64,000 nucleotides of DNA from the NCBI GenBank assembly GCA_024803745.1, contig JANJXV010000013.1:34173501-34237500 (forward strand), written 5' to 3'. The number at the start of each line of letters is the position of its first letter. Position 1 is the first letter of the stretch. Below, piece by piece: positions 49,690 through 60,167 of this stretch. A program made the translations under genes and the position numbers. Below the pieces are notes generated by a model. That model saw only the letters and a list, made by a program, of their open reading frames with translations. It did not search any database and was not told where the DNA came from. Source of the DNA: Megascapheus bottae (taxonomy: Eukaryota > Chordata > Mammalia > Rodentia > Geomyidae).

Positions 49690-50000
49690 TGCTGGAAACC
49701 AATGGCTCATGTTTGTAATCCTAGCTACTCAGGAAGCTGAGACCTGGAGAACTACAGTTCAAAGACACCTTAAGCAGAAAAGTCCAAGAGATTCCATCTC
49801 TAATTAGCCCGCAAAATATCCGATTGGAGGCATTTCAAGTGGTAGAGCTCCACTCATGAGGAAGGAAGCCTAGTATGAATTAATAAACTTCTTTAGTGAT
49901 TGTCAACCGCTTTATACAGGTACTTAAAGATAATAAAAATACTTTTTAAAAGAAAAACCTAGTGTGAATACAAGGCTTAGAGTTTAAGCCAAGGAAAAGA
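49690..50000 (+). mobile_element. B1/ID-type SINE interrupted by a short insertion
   Basis: Head CAATGGCTCATGTTTGTAAT; interrupted at about 49880-49957 by AT-rich sequence flanked by CCTAGTATGAAT / CCTAGTGTGAAT. Confidence 0.75.
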
Positions 50001-50487
50001 AAGAGGGAGAGGAAGAAAAAAAGGAAAAGAAAAAACATGAGAAACTTCAAAATTTAATAATAAAAAGAAAACAGAAAACGGTTAGTATTTTTGTGTAACT
50101 GTGAAAGACAAGTCCCTACAATTAGATAGTAAGAAACCTAATGACTTTGTTCTAAAATTGTCATGATCCTTTAAATATAAGAATAAAATCCTATATCTTC
50201 ATTATGCACTTTAAAGGTAAACAAGCAAAATAGAAATATTTAATTTATCATTTCGTGCCTTGCTACTATGATTTTTAAAAGATGTAACAAACATTAGCCA
50301 TGCATAATTAGGTTAAAATTGGTCTCATTCACTATTGATGAGAAGGAGAACAGAATTATCAAGAGACCAGTGAAGAATCATAACAGAAAGGGAAGAAGCA
50401 AGAAACATTATGGCTTTGTCAAAGAAAACTGAACATAAATATTTTCAGACAATGATCTTTAAGTCGTTATAAAAAAAGACTTGCCAT

Positions 50488-50795
50488 TTAACAAAGCAGC
50501 TTATGAATATAACACATCTTGACCAATATCATCCCTTTCAACATTCTCACCCATCCCTTCTAAACCAATCCAACCTCACCACCCAGTTTCTCTTCATTTA
50601 TCTAGCTGTCTACATTTGATCTCACCCCACCCCCATTCTAGCACCCTTTTCCTTGTGCCTATTTTTAAGTATTCTTCATGTTTATGTTTTTCTAATTCAT
50701 TTATTGTTGTTGTTTTAATCATCATCATCTATACGTAGCTGTACAAATGAATTTAACACAGCAGTTTATGAATGAAATATATGTTGACCAATATA
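50488..50795. repeat. Old unit bounded by 43-bp diverged direct repeats
   Basis: Two 43-bp stretches (50488-50530 and 50753-50795; both TTAACA-AGCAG-TTATGAAT and ending TTGACCAATAT) are similar at roughly 80% and bracket about 220 bp of CCC/CT-rich sequence. Confidence 0.6.
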
Positions 50796-50807
50796 AAAAA
50801 AGATGAG

Positions 50808-51003
50808 CTGGGCACTGGTGGCTCATGCCTGTAATCCTAGCTACTCAGGAGGCTGAGGTCTGAGGATCATGGTTCAAAGCCAGCCCAGGTACCAATAAAC
50901 CACCAGAAAACCAGAAGTGTTGCTGTGGTTCAAGGGGTAGGGTGGTAGTCTTGCATTGAAGAGCTCAGGAACAGCACCGAGGCCCATCACCAACAAAGAA
51001 AAG
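50808..51003 (+). mobile_element. B1/ID-type fused SINE
   Basis: Well preserved head (GGGCACTGGTGGCTCATGCC); a deletion removes the middle of the B1 part. Confidence 0.9.
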
Positions 51004-51097
51004 AAAATGGTAAATTATCTAGTTAAATAAAAAGGAAGACAAAAAGAAAACTTCATCTCAAAGAATTTAGGAATTAAGAAAAAAAGTCAATATTCAA

Positions 51098-51230
51098 ATG
51101 TGGTGACTTATGTCTGTAATTCCATCAATTAGAACAAGAAGGCAAAAGGATTGAGAGTGGAGGGCAACCTGAGAAAGATCCTGTCAAAGAAGAAAGAAAA
51201 GGGAAGAGAAGGGAAAAGAGGGAAACTATC
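51098..51230 (+). repeat. Old B1-like SINE
   Basis: GTGGTGACTTATGTCTGTAA and GAGGGCAACCTGAGAAAGAT suggest an older B1 copy with a GAAAA-rich tail. Confidence 0.6.
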
Positions 51231-52635
51231 CATAAAAGTATTCCTGAGACAGCTAACAGAAATCATTTCATTGAATTTTGTTGTTTCAGGCATACTTTGG
51301 GGATATTATCATGCATTCTCTTCTCTCTAAAGCCATCAAAGGCTATCATAGTTTAGTAATATAACTCTATTCAAATCATGTAACCTCTTGTAACTATAAA
51401 CTAAAGGGTTCATAATTTTAAGGAATTCTTCAAAAAATGTCTTATGTAGCTCCCCTACAGATATTCTGAAAAAGGAAAGCAGGCTCAAGACTTCCAGCTA
51501 GAGAAATATATGCACAACAGAAGTAATCTTCTCTTGGGCTTATCATTTGTTTTTTTTCTCTTTCCTAAATATTTTGAGGTATATTTATAAGAATCATACA
51601 ATTATGCCACAAGGTAAATATGATAGATAAAATATATTTTCCAGAAGAAAATTACTTTAACATGATCACTCTAAAGTTTAGTTATTAATACCTTTAGAAA
51701 CTATCTGGTTTATTTAGAGCTCATAATTCATACTGGAATTCTAGATAAATACCAGGCAAAGGGGGAGATGTCTGGTAATCCAAGCAGACTCTCATGGTTT
51801 TGAGCTGTGGTTCACTATGCATTTTCTATTCTTTTTGGTTTTTTCATTTTTAGAACAAATGTTTCTGCTTTGAAATTCATGATATACATTGTATATAATG
51901 TCCTTAGTAAATCAATATGTCCTAAAAAAAAACTGAATCTGTTAGAACTCCAAGATTTTCACCAATCCATTGGTAAATTAGTTGATTCATATTTTACATG
52001 CAGATCAACACATCCAATACAGTTTGCATAATCAACAAGTTTGTCCCTCAGATCAGAGTATCTGGATCCTCCATATATATTGACAAGTTTTCCAATGGTC
52101 TGTTAATATACAAAAGACTGGGACAAATTACTTATTTATACATACAAAACATGGTTATAAAGGCCAGCTGCAGGTATTTTTTTGAAAAGTGCATTTTAAT
52201 AAGGTCCTATTCAGTTACAGAACAAACGAGGAAGAAGTAGTTTGCACTACAGAGTTTAGCGAAGAGCTTTCTCTTTTTCTAACCACGAAATCAATCATTT
52301 GTCCAGACTGTGGGAGTCAGAGTTAGTTACTGAAAAGAGCTTCGTATATAAACAAGTCAATAACTCATTGTGTGTTATTGTCGCGCTCAAGAAGTCCGCT
52401 TTCAAAAAGCTGCCCCTGCTTCTCTCAGAATGAATGTCACTGTATTCAGGGGTTAGAAGAGAGGCCTTTGTTTCTAGCCCTTGCTTTCTGCCATTTATGT
52501 ATGGGAACGGGAGGTGGCTGTGAAGAGAGCGGAGAAGTCACTATTTTCTATCATGGATGTCCAAGTAAAACTGTGAGTTCTGTCAGCCTAAAAAATTTGC
52601 ATCTGAAAATGCATAACAAAATTGATAAAGAGTGG
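51231..52635. other. Possible conserved non-coding block at 52000-52600
   Basis: 52000-52600 is repeat-free with a cluster of CpG dinucleotides (AGCGAAGAGC, CTAACCACGAAATC, TGTCGCGCTC, GAACGGGAGG) in otherwise CpG-poor DNA. The plus-strand open frame ending in His-Thr repeats is an artefact of the CA tract. Confidence 0.3.
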
Positions 52636-52640
52636 CCACA

Positions 52641-52692
<52 letters not shown>
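52636..52692. repeat. (CA)n microsatellite
   Basis: About 28 CA units with one early interruption, on the plus strand. Confidence 0.97.
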
Positions 52693-52694
<2 letters not shown>

Positions 52695-52926
52695 TATATG
52701 GCAAGAGAATTAAATGATAAATGAGCCTATGCCAACTTAAATTGGATCAGACTGATACTCTTGGTTCCTTACCTGTCAACAAAGATAAATCCGAAATGCA
52801 AGCAATGGCTTGAAAAGTTCAAATGTACAAAATCAAACTGATGAACAGGTCAACATAGTAAATAAATGTTACTGATGCTTGCCATAAATAGTTGATTCTT
52901 GGGTCTAGCAAATTGGGTTTTCAAAG

Positions 52927-52950
52927 GTGTGTGTGTGTGTGTGTATGTGT

Positions 52951-52990
<40 letters not shown>
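52927..52990. repeat. (TG)n microsatellite
   Basis: About 30 TG units with two TATG interruptions, followed by alternating purine-pyrimidine sequence to about 53022. It is complementary to the CA tract about 235 bp to its left. Confidence 0.97.
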
Positions 52991-52991
<1 letters not shown>

Positions 52992-53074
52992 CAAGTGCAT
53001 GCACACGTGCATGCATGTGTGTGTTTGAGACGGGCAATATACTTTAACATTTGTGACAAGAAAATTTCAACTAC

Positions 53075-53290
53075 TGGCCGGGAGTTTGGTCTAGTGGTTA
53101 AAGTGCTTGCCTAGCATGCATGAAGACCCGGGTTCGATTCCTCGGTACCACATACATAGAAAAAAGCCAGAAGTGGTGCTGAGGCTCAAGTGGTAGACCT
53201 CTAGCCTTGAGAAAGTCCAAGGACAGTGCTCAGGCCCTGAGCTCAAGCCCAGGACTGGCAAAAAAAAAAAAAAAAAAAAAGAAAAAAAAA
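53075..53290 (+). mobile_element. Dimeric tRNA-derived SINE with perfect target-site duplication
   Basis: Starts TGGCCGGGAGTTTGGTCTAG, carries GGTTCGATTCC, ends in a long A-rich tail. The 16-bp duplication AGAAAATTTCAACTAC lies at 53059-53074 and 53291-53306. Looks young. Confidence 0.96.
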
Positions 53291-53306
53291 AGAAAATTTC
53301 AACTAC

Positions 53307-53764
53307 CTTTTTACTACCTTATAAAATTAATTTGAATATTTAAAGTTCTAAATATATCCTCATTCATAAGATATAAAGTATATGCTTATACATTCCACCT
53401 TAATATTTATTAGCCAGCTTTCATGTCTTTGGAATCAGATGTGGGAGTCTGAAGTCTCACAAGAGCAGGCTTTGAGATTGATCACTGGTCAAAACGAATA
53501 CATACAAATACATACATACATGCAGATGGTCTTTAATTGCATCTGAAATCTTTAAAAATCTTTATGCTCAAGTAGAAAAAGTTGTAGTGTAGGCAATAAG
53601 GATTGGGAGAATAACTGGATCCAATGGATACCAGTTCCCCTTCAAAATATGAAATCACAACAATAAATAATATGTCCTGTTTCTATACGCAATAATAAGA
53701 TATGCTAAGACATTTTTGAAGATACAAATCAGTAAAGAATAAGTTACAATAAAGTTGAGGAGAC
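53307..53764 (+). repeat. Local duplication, segment A, copy 1
   Basis: About 455 bp, starting near CTACCTTATAAAATTAATTT and ending AATAAAGTTGAGGAGAC, recurring in direct orientation at 60168-60844 at roughly 96% identity by eye over the first 210 bp. Copy 1 lacks the SINE that interrupts copy 2. Confidence 0.93.
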
Positions 53765-53786
53765 AATAAAAAATCAAGAGAAAGCT

Positions 53787-53998
53787 AAAAAACATTTGCT
53801 TGTATCATCTCATGATTATTAAATATTATATCTATAATGTAATCTGTAAGGGTGAATACCAAAATAATATTTAGGTTTGGAATGGTTGTATATAGAGAGG
53901 TATATGGTAAGTAGTATCTGAATAAGAGAAATAATAATGAGGATTATTACTTAACTTATATTAACAATCAATATTAATAATATTATTAGGGAAATTAA
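53787..53998 (+). repeat. Local duplication, segment B, copy 1
   Basis: About 212 bp immediately right of segment A (TTGCTTGTATCATCTCATGA to GTTAATATAA complement). It recurs as its reverse complement at 59949-60166. Confidence 0.92.
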
Positions 53999-54559
53999 CT
54001 CTAAGTAGAATTCATTAAGTAATATGCTATGGCTTTAAGAGAGCCAAGAAAGACCAGCTGAACCTTGAGGGATAAGCCTAGAAAAAAGACACCAATCAGT
54101 GAATGGCCTGATTATTAGGACTGGCCTCAAAGCTGCCATGGCTCAGCTCCATTCTTTCAATTTATACATGCTTTAATTCAGATCCAGTTCTCAGAGATCA
54201 CTTGAAAATCCCATTTCCAATAGTATAGCCTTATGGAAGTTCCCTCATAAATTTAAAAGCGCCAGTTCTACTCCTGGAGAGAAAGAAGAAACCTTTCCAA
54301 TTCAAAACTTATGTAAATCCTGGCTATGCCATGAGTAAGTTCTGAGATGCTGGGTAATTGCAACGGCTCCTATAGGCAAGACTTTCAAAACCAGAAAACG
54401 TCTTCCATCCTTAATACTTCTTCAGAACCTGCAGCTTCTTGAAGACAAACCATTTTAAGAGACTATTTATGAAAGAGTCCACTGGGTAACATGCCATGAT
54501 CACTAGGTAACATGCCAGAGTCATTTCAAAACAGTAGTGTTTTTGAGTTTTTGCACCTT

Positions 54560-54627
54560 GCTTAAAAGGATACAAAAGAGAACTTTTCACAATGCTTAAA
54601 AGGATACAAAAGAGAACTTTTCACAAT
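54560..54627. repeat. Perfect 34-bp tandem duplication
   Basis: The unit beginning GCTTAAAAGGATACAAAAGA and ending TTTTCACAAT occurs twice in succession (54560-54593 and 54594-54627) with no mismatch. Confidence 0.97.
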
Positions 54628-54668
54628 ACTTTATCTTGTATTATTTTAGCCCCTAAACTTACACTGCT

Positions 54669-54867
54669 GGGGGCCGTGAGTTTGGCCTAGTGGCAGAGTG
54701 CTTGCCTAGCATGTACAAAGACCAGGGTTTGATTCCTCAGTACCAGATATATAGAAAAAATCCAGAAGTGGTGCTGAGGCTCATGTGGTAGAGCTCTAGC
54801 CTTGAGAAAGTCCAAGGACAGTGCTCAGGCCCTGAGCTCAAACCCAGGACTGGCAAAAAAAAATATT
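54669..54867 (+). mobile_element. Dimeric tRNA-derived SINE
   Basis: Full-length plus copy (GGGGGCCGTGAGTTTGGCCT), B-box slightly altered (GGTTTGATTCC), about 340 bp downstream of the 55206 exon. Confidence 0.94.
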
Positions 54868-55205
54868 TACATTGCTTTTTATATCTCTTTTCTAAAAGTG
54901 CACTCATAAATTGTTGCCCTTCCTCATTCTGTGGGGAAATTAGCACTAACTTAGTCCTGATTCTGCAATCAGCTTACAACTTTCTGTCCATTGAGTGTGT
55001 CATGAGTAGAAGGAGGAACTCAAGTCCTGTCACACATACTGCTATACTTCTTTCATCACCACCAAGAAGTTCAGAAGTTGGCTTTGCTGGTCAAGGGGTG
55101 GGCCATAGACAGCAGCCAGATCAATGAGATCCTCCTAGAAGAGACAGTTTCATGGAGAACCAGTTGTAGACATAAATGATAGAACATCTGTCCTATTAGT
55201 ACTAC

Positions 55206-55282
55206 CTTGAGATTGTTCTTCAGATCAGGATATCTGGAGCTATACCCTCTCTGTCTTTGACAACTCTTATCTTTAGAACTTT
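55206..55282 (-). CDS. DCDC1: DCDC1 internal exon (77 nt)
   Basis: The acceptor is ATATGTATTCAG and the donor is CTCAAG followed by GTAGTA. Two bases (AA) complete a codon begun in the exon at 58369, and the exon then reads SSKDKSCQRQRGYSSRYPDL and ends LKNNLK on a codon boundary. It joins in frame to LSLDMNEQKE at 47322, giving a smooth hydrophilic-to-helical transition. The acceptor's pyrimidine tract is weak, which lowers confidence, but an entry phase of 1 and exit phase of 0 is exactly what the flanking exons require. A 2.2-kb L1 lies in the upstream intron about 200 bp before this exon. Confidence 0.55.
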
Positions 55283-55481
55283 CTGAATACATATGCTATT
55301 CTTTTCAACTCTGTTTTTGCCAAAGCTAGCATGAAGAAGCTCTTGCTGACTGCAATAAGTTAACGCTATAATAATGTCACATATCTTCTCACTGTAAATA
55401 CTCCACTATTTGAGAGTATCTGAGTGATCCTTCTAACCCAACATGTCTACCTTAAATATTTTAAATAGTGTTACAAATTTT

Positions 55482-57704
55482 TATATATATTTTATTGTAA
55501 TTAATAGAAGGGTTACAGTATATTTGCCAGATAGAAGGTACATTAATTCACGTACATTGATACCCTTTCTCATGTCTTGGTCCCCATTTCCCTCCCCCCC
55601 ACCCCTCATCTTGTTTTCCCCCCTTCCCTATCCAATTTCAAATAACCAAATACAAATATATCCGATATATCAGATAACAAAATAAGATACTGTAGCAATA
55701 TGAGATAATCAAGGGATAGCAAAAGAGATGAGAGATAACCTAATATATTAAGGACAACAATCACTCATTATATGGCTTTTGTTTCTATATCCTAGAGGTC
55801 CTTTCATTTAGCATCATACTATATGGCCTTATGTATCTATGTTTTACTCTATTGCAAATCTCTGCTAGTAGAGCCCAAGGTTTCTACTGATTATGACAAA
55901 TGAAGGAAACCATTGAGCCTATGTTCCTTTGAGTCTGGCTTACTTCACTTAATATGATTTGTTCTAAGTCTTTCCATTTCCTAACAAATGGGGCAATGTC
56001 ATTCTTTCTGGCAGCAGCATAGAATTCCATTGTGTACAAATACCACATCTTGTTGATCCACTCATCAACTGAGGGACATCTGGGTTGGTTCCATATCTTT
56101 GCTATGGTAAATAGTGCTGCAATGAACATCGTTGTGCTAGTGGATTTAGTATGTCCTTATTTCTGGACAATTGGGTAAATGCCTAGTAGTGGAATTGCTG
56201 GGTCATAGGGGAGCTCTATGTTTAGTCTTTTGAGGAACTGCCATACTACTTGCCATAGTGGTTGAACTCGTTTGCACTCCCACCAGCAGTGTAGTAGTGA
56301 TCCCTCCTGGCCACATCCCCTCCAACATCTGTTGTTACTAGTTTTCTTGATGCTGGCCATTCTAACTGGAGTGAGGTGGAATCTTAGAGTTGTTTTGATT
56401 TGCATTTCTTTTATGACCAGAGATGTTGAGCATTTCTTCATGTGTCTATAGGCCATTTTTGTTTCTTCTTCAGAGAAGACTCTCTTTAAGTCTTTGGTTG
56501 TTACTTTGGAGATAGTATTTGAATTCCTAGACAGTGCAATAAGGCAAGAAGCAAGCATAAAGGAGATCCAAATAGGGAAAGAGGAAGTAAAACTTTCCCT
56601 CTTTGCAGATGACATGATTCTGTATTTAAAGAATCCTACAGACTCTACTCCCAAGCTCCTTGAGCTGATTCAAAACTTTGGAAGGGTAACAGGGTATAAA
56701 ATTAACCCTCAAAAATCAACCACCTTCCTCTACGCCAACAGTGAGAGGAATGAGGCAACAATCAGGAAAGCAACTCTTTTTACAATAGCTTCAAAGAAAA
56801 TAAAGTACCTAGGAATTACCTTAACTAAGAATGTAAAGGACCTTTCTGATGAAAACTTTAAAACCCTGAAAAAGGAAATTAAAGCAGAACTGAGGAAGTG
56901 GAAAAACCTCCCATGCTCCTGGATTGGAAGAATCAACATTGTAAAAATGACAATCTTGCCAAGGGCTATCTACAAATTCAACGCAATACCCATCAATAAC
57001 CCAATATTATTCTTTAAAGAAATAGAAGAGGCAATCCAAAATTTCATATGGAATAATAAAAGACACCATGTAGCAAAAACACTTCTTAGCAGAAAGAACA
57101 GCACAGGAGGAATTTCAATACCAAGCTTTAGACTCTATTACAGAGCTATTGTGACCAAAACAGCTTGGTACCGGCACAAGAACAGGCCTGAAGACCAATG
57201 GAATAGAACTGAGGACCCAGATATTAAACCACAGACCTATGGCCACCTAATCTTTGACAAGGGAGCCAAAAAAATAGAATGGAAGAAAGCCTCTTCAACA
57301 AGTGGTGCTGGCAGAACTGGATAAGCACCTGCAGAAAACTGAAGTTGGATCCTTCTTTGTCACCCTGCACTAGAATTAACTCCAAATGGATCAAAGACCT
57401 CGAGGTAAAAGCCGACACACTGATAACTTTACCAGAAGGAATAGGACACATACTAGGCCTCCTTGGCACAGGTCGAAACTTTCTAAATAAGGACCAAGAA
57501 ACACAGCAAATCAGAGAAAGGCTGGGTAAGTGGGACTGAATTAAACTGCAGAGCTTTTGTATGGCAAAGGACATAGCTAGTAAATTAATTAGGAAGCCTA
57601 CAGAGTGGGAGAAGATCTTCACTAACCATACAACGGATAAAGGCCTCCTATCTAAAATATATCAACAGCTCAAAAAATTGAATCACCCCAAAACTAATCT
57701 CCAC
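55482..57704. mobile_element. 5'-inverted L1, about 2.2 kb, with part of ORF2
   Basis: The minus-strand 3' part (55482 to about 56500) carries the ORF2 C-terminal region ([19 protein letters not shown] zinc-knuckle-like block, then the common tail). The plus-strand 5' part (about 56505-57704) carries the end of the reverse transcriptase domain with the catalytic FADD motif ([14 protein letters not shown]) and the following region. In the plus part a frameshift falls near 57285 and a stop near 57538; the endonuclease and most of the RT are missing, so it is inactive. Near-identical duplications AGTGTTACAAATTT / AGAGTTACAAATTT flank it. It lies in the DCDC1 intron about 200 bp upstream of the exon at 55282. 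Confidence 0.92.
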
Positions 57705-58368
57705 AGAGTTACAAATTTAAAAAAGACTTTTATGTATGACAATAAGTAATATAAAAAAAGGAGTTAAAATTTACCAACGTGCTTTCCTTTTAGGCTTTAC
57801 CAAATATACTACTCCAAACTACTTCTCACATCAAGATTTGTGACAAGAATGTGTTTTCCCATGTGAACAATCGAACTGTAAAACAGGATAAGCTATAACT
57901 GTGACATACAAGGCTGTTGCCTTAAAAGAGAATTTGATTCTAAAGAACACCTTTCATTTTTCCCAATTACCATATTCAAAGCTAAATTCAGAAGACTAAG
58001 TTTATAAATTTCTCCCTGTTAAGAGTAAGGACTCATGAACTGCTGATAAGCCTTTTCTGGAGTGAGGAATAAAGAAGATAGAATGTAAAAATAAAATAAA
58101 AGACAATTTTCATTTGTCCTAGGAAAAGTATAGGATGAAATCTCAAAATAAGGAGACAGACTAAATCCTAATAACCTGTTTAGAAAGACAGACAAGTTAT
58201 TAGGAAATAGAAATAAGACCTTAAGGAGAGAAATCCTCTGCTCCACCCTTCCACCTCAGGCCTGGAGGGAGGAAGTTGTCGAATAATGACCTAGGAAGTA
58301 CACCACTGTACTTCCTGGCAATGATAGGCAGGCAAATGAAGGCCTGAGGTTCGGCATTCCAGACTCAC

Positions 58369-58453
58369 CTTTGGTTCCCATGGGTCTTAGGTTGTGGAAG
58401 TAGTTGCGAGTTAAGCTGCGAAATTTGTTTACTGGCATGGTAAGGAAAAGCGA
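58369..58453 (-). CDS. DCDC1: DCDC1 internal exon, basic region (85 nt)
   Basis: The splice signals are very strong: acceptor TTTCCTTTATTCTACAG and donor AAAG followed by GTGAGT. Read in phase 0, the exon encodes SLFLTMPVNKFRSLTRNYF and then about nine more residues ending in a split Gly/Glu codon. A second frame is also open, but only phase 0 joins the 77-nt exon at 55282 (one base carried over plus AA gives GAA, Glu). The segment is rich in Arg, Asn and Lys and is probably a disordered basic linker. It contains a Met in good Kozak context (ACCATG), so an alternative start here is conceivable. Residue-level identity with DCDC1 is inferred from the chain of joins, not recognised directly. Confidence 0.55.
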
Positions 58454-58760
58454 CTGTAGAATAAAGGAAATAACACTCCAGGTATGGTCAAATGGGTGAC
58501 TTAATTCAGACCTTGGAGGGTGTCTGTAATATCAGAGGAAGTCTTGTATAAATCAGATCATCGAAGAAATACCACCAATGAAAGTATCTGAACCAAAGGA
58601 AAGGCTCAGCCTATAATGTGGATGAGTAGAGCGTCGAGCAACCAATGGAATATGTGATACCCCACACTGACCAGTACCTGCTACTTCAGTGCATATATTC
58701 TACCTGTCAGCTGAGGCCAGAGGCCCCTTCCCCCAGTGTCTTTAAGAATATGAAAGTCAG

Positions 58761-59050
58761 GCTGGGCGTGGTGGCTCATGACTGTAATCCTAACTACTCA
58801 GGAGGCTGAGATCTGAGGATCAAGGCTCAAAGCCAACCCCGGTACAAAAGGACCTGAGACTCTTATCTCCAATTGACTTCAAGAAAATGGGAAATGGGGG
58901 CTTGGCTCAAGGGTAGGGCAGTAGCCATGAGCTAAAGAGCTCAGGAACAACACCCAGGCCCAGGGGGAGGGTGGTAGCCTTGAGCTGAAGTGCTCAGGGA
59001 CAGTGCCCAGGCTGAGTTCAAGCCCCATGACCTACCAAAAAAAAAAAAAA
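58761..59050 (+). mobile_element. B1/ID-type fused SINE with doubled tail part and perfect duplication
   Basis: Head GCTGGGCGTGGTGGCTCATG. The ID-like segment (GGTAGCCTTGAGCTGAAG type) occurs twice in succession. The 17-bp target-site duplication AAGAATATGAAAGTCAG is at 58744-58760 and 59051-59067. Confidence 0.93.
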
Positions 59051-59067
59051 AAGAATATGAAAGTCAG

Positions 59068-59948
59068 AAATCACTTTATTCTGTATATTACCAAAATCCA
59101 GGCATTTCTGACTCAACTGCCCATAATTTTAATTATACTTCAGATGTATCAGGAAATACGATAAAGAGAGGAACTAGGTAGCTCAGCACAGATAAGTTAT
59201 ACATTTTTCCTTCATATTTGAAACATAATGTTATGTAAGGCCACAGTAAAAAATTACAGTTTTATTAATATGAATTGCTTTTTATGAAATTAATAAGTCA
59301 CCGGCTTTTAGTTTTTAATGTTATAACCAAAGAAATTGGCTGAATAGCTATTGTCAGGAATTATTTCTGAAACATTCAAATTATTTATCTAATCTCTATT
59401 TTGTGTCTAAGGTTATAAAAGAACTCAATGTCATAATTTTCTTATTCTGAAAATATCTATTAATTTAGTGCAATACAATTAATGCAAAAATGACTGAGTA
59501 ATAAGATATTATTAATGCTTTTATAATCAGTAATTAAGGCCTTTCTATGCAAATATGCAGAAGCAAGCATATATAAAATACTTGAGTTTAAATGAGAACA
59601 AATGGTACCATATTGTATCATCATTTAATAATTTGGAGGGGTTTTTTAATAGCAATGCTATCAATGTTAAATATCCCTTTAAATGCCTAAACAATATACA
59701 TTAACATATATATTATCCAAAGCATACAAAGTTTCAAATTCACGATAGGAATTAGTGTTGTTAACAATATTAACTAATGACAATGTTACATATTTCAAAA
59801 TTTCTAGGAGTAAAATATAAATATATACACCACAGGTATGTAAGGTAATGAATATATTAATTTGATTTAATTTTCCAATAATGTATATATATTAACACAT
59901 TATGCTCTATTGATATAAACAATTACTTGTTAATTTTAAATAAAACTA
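59068..59948. other. AT-rich intronic stretch
   Basis: Very AT-rich, no repeat or exon recognised; it ends at the inverted segment B copy. Confidence 0.5.
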
Positions 59949-60166
59949 AATTAATTTCTCTAATAATATTATTAATATTGATTGTTAATATAAATTAAAT
60001 AATAATCCCCCTTATTATTATTTCTCTTATTCACATACTACTTACCATATGCCTCTCTATATACAACTATTCCAAACCTAAATATTATTTTGGCATTCAC
60101 CCTTACAGATTACATTATAGATACAATATTTAATCATCATGAGATGATACAAGCAAATGTTTTTTA
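59949..60166 (-). repeat. Local duplication, segment B, copy 2 (inverted)
   Basis: Reverse complement of 53787-53998 with scattered mismatches, placed directly before segment A copy 2, so the order is B-inverted then A instead of A then B. Confidence 0.92.
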
Positions 60167-60167
60167 C

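Noticed and set aside
3000..53150. tRNA genes suggested by A-box/B-box matches (GGTTCGATTCC)
   Set aside because: All lie in the dimeric SINE, with tails, target-site duplications and no cloverleaf.
55070..55300. A decayed processed pseudogene
   Set aside because: The open frame is better explained by a spliced exon (55206-55282) that fits the phase of both neighbours.
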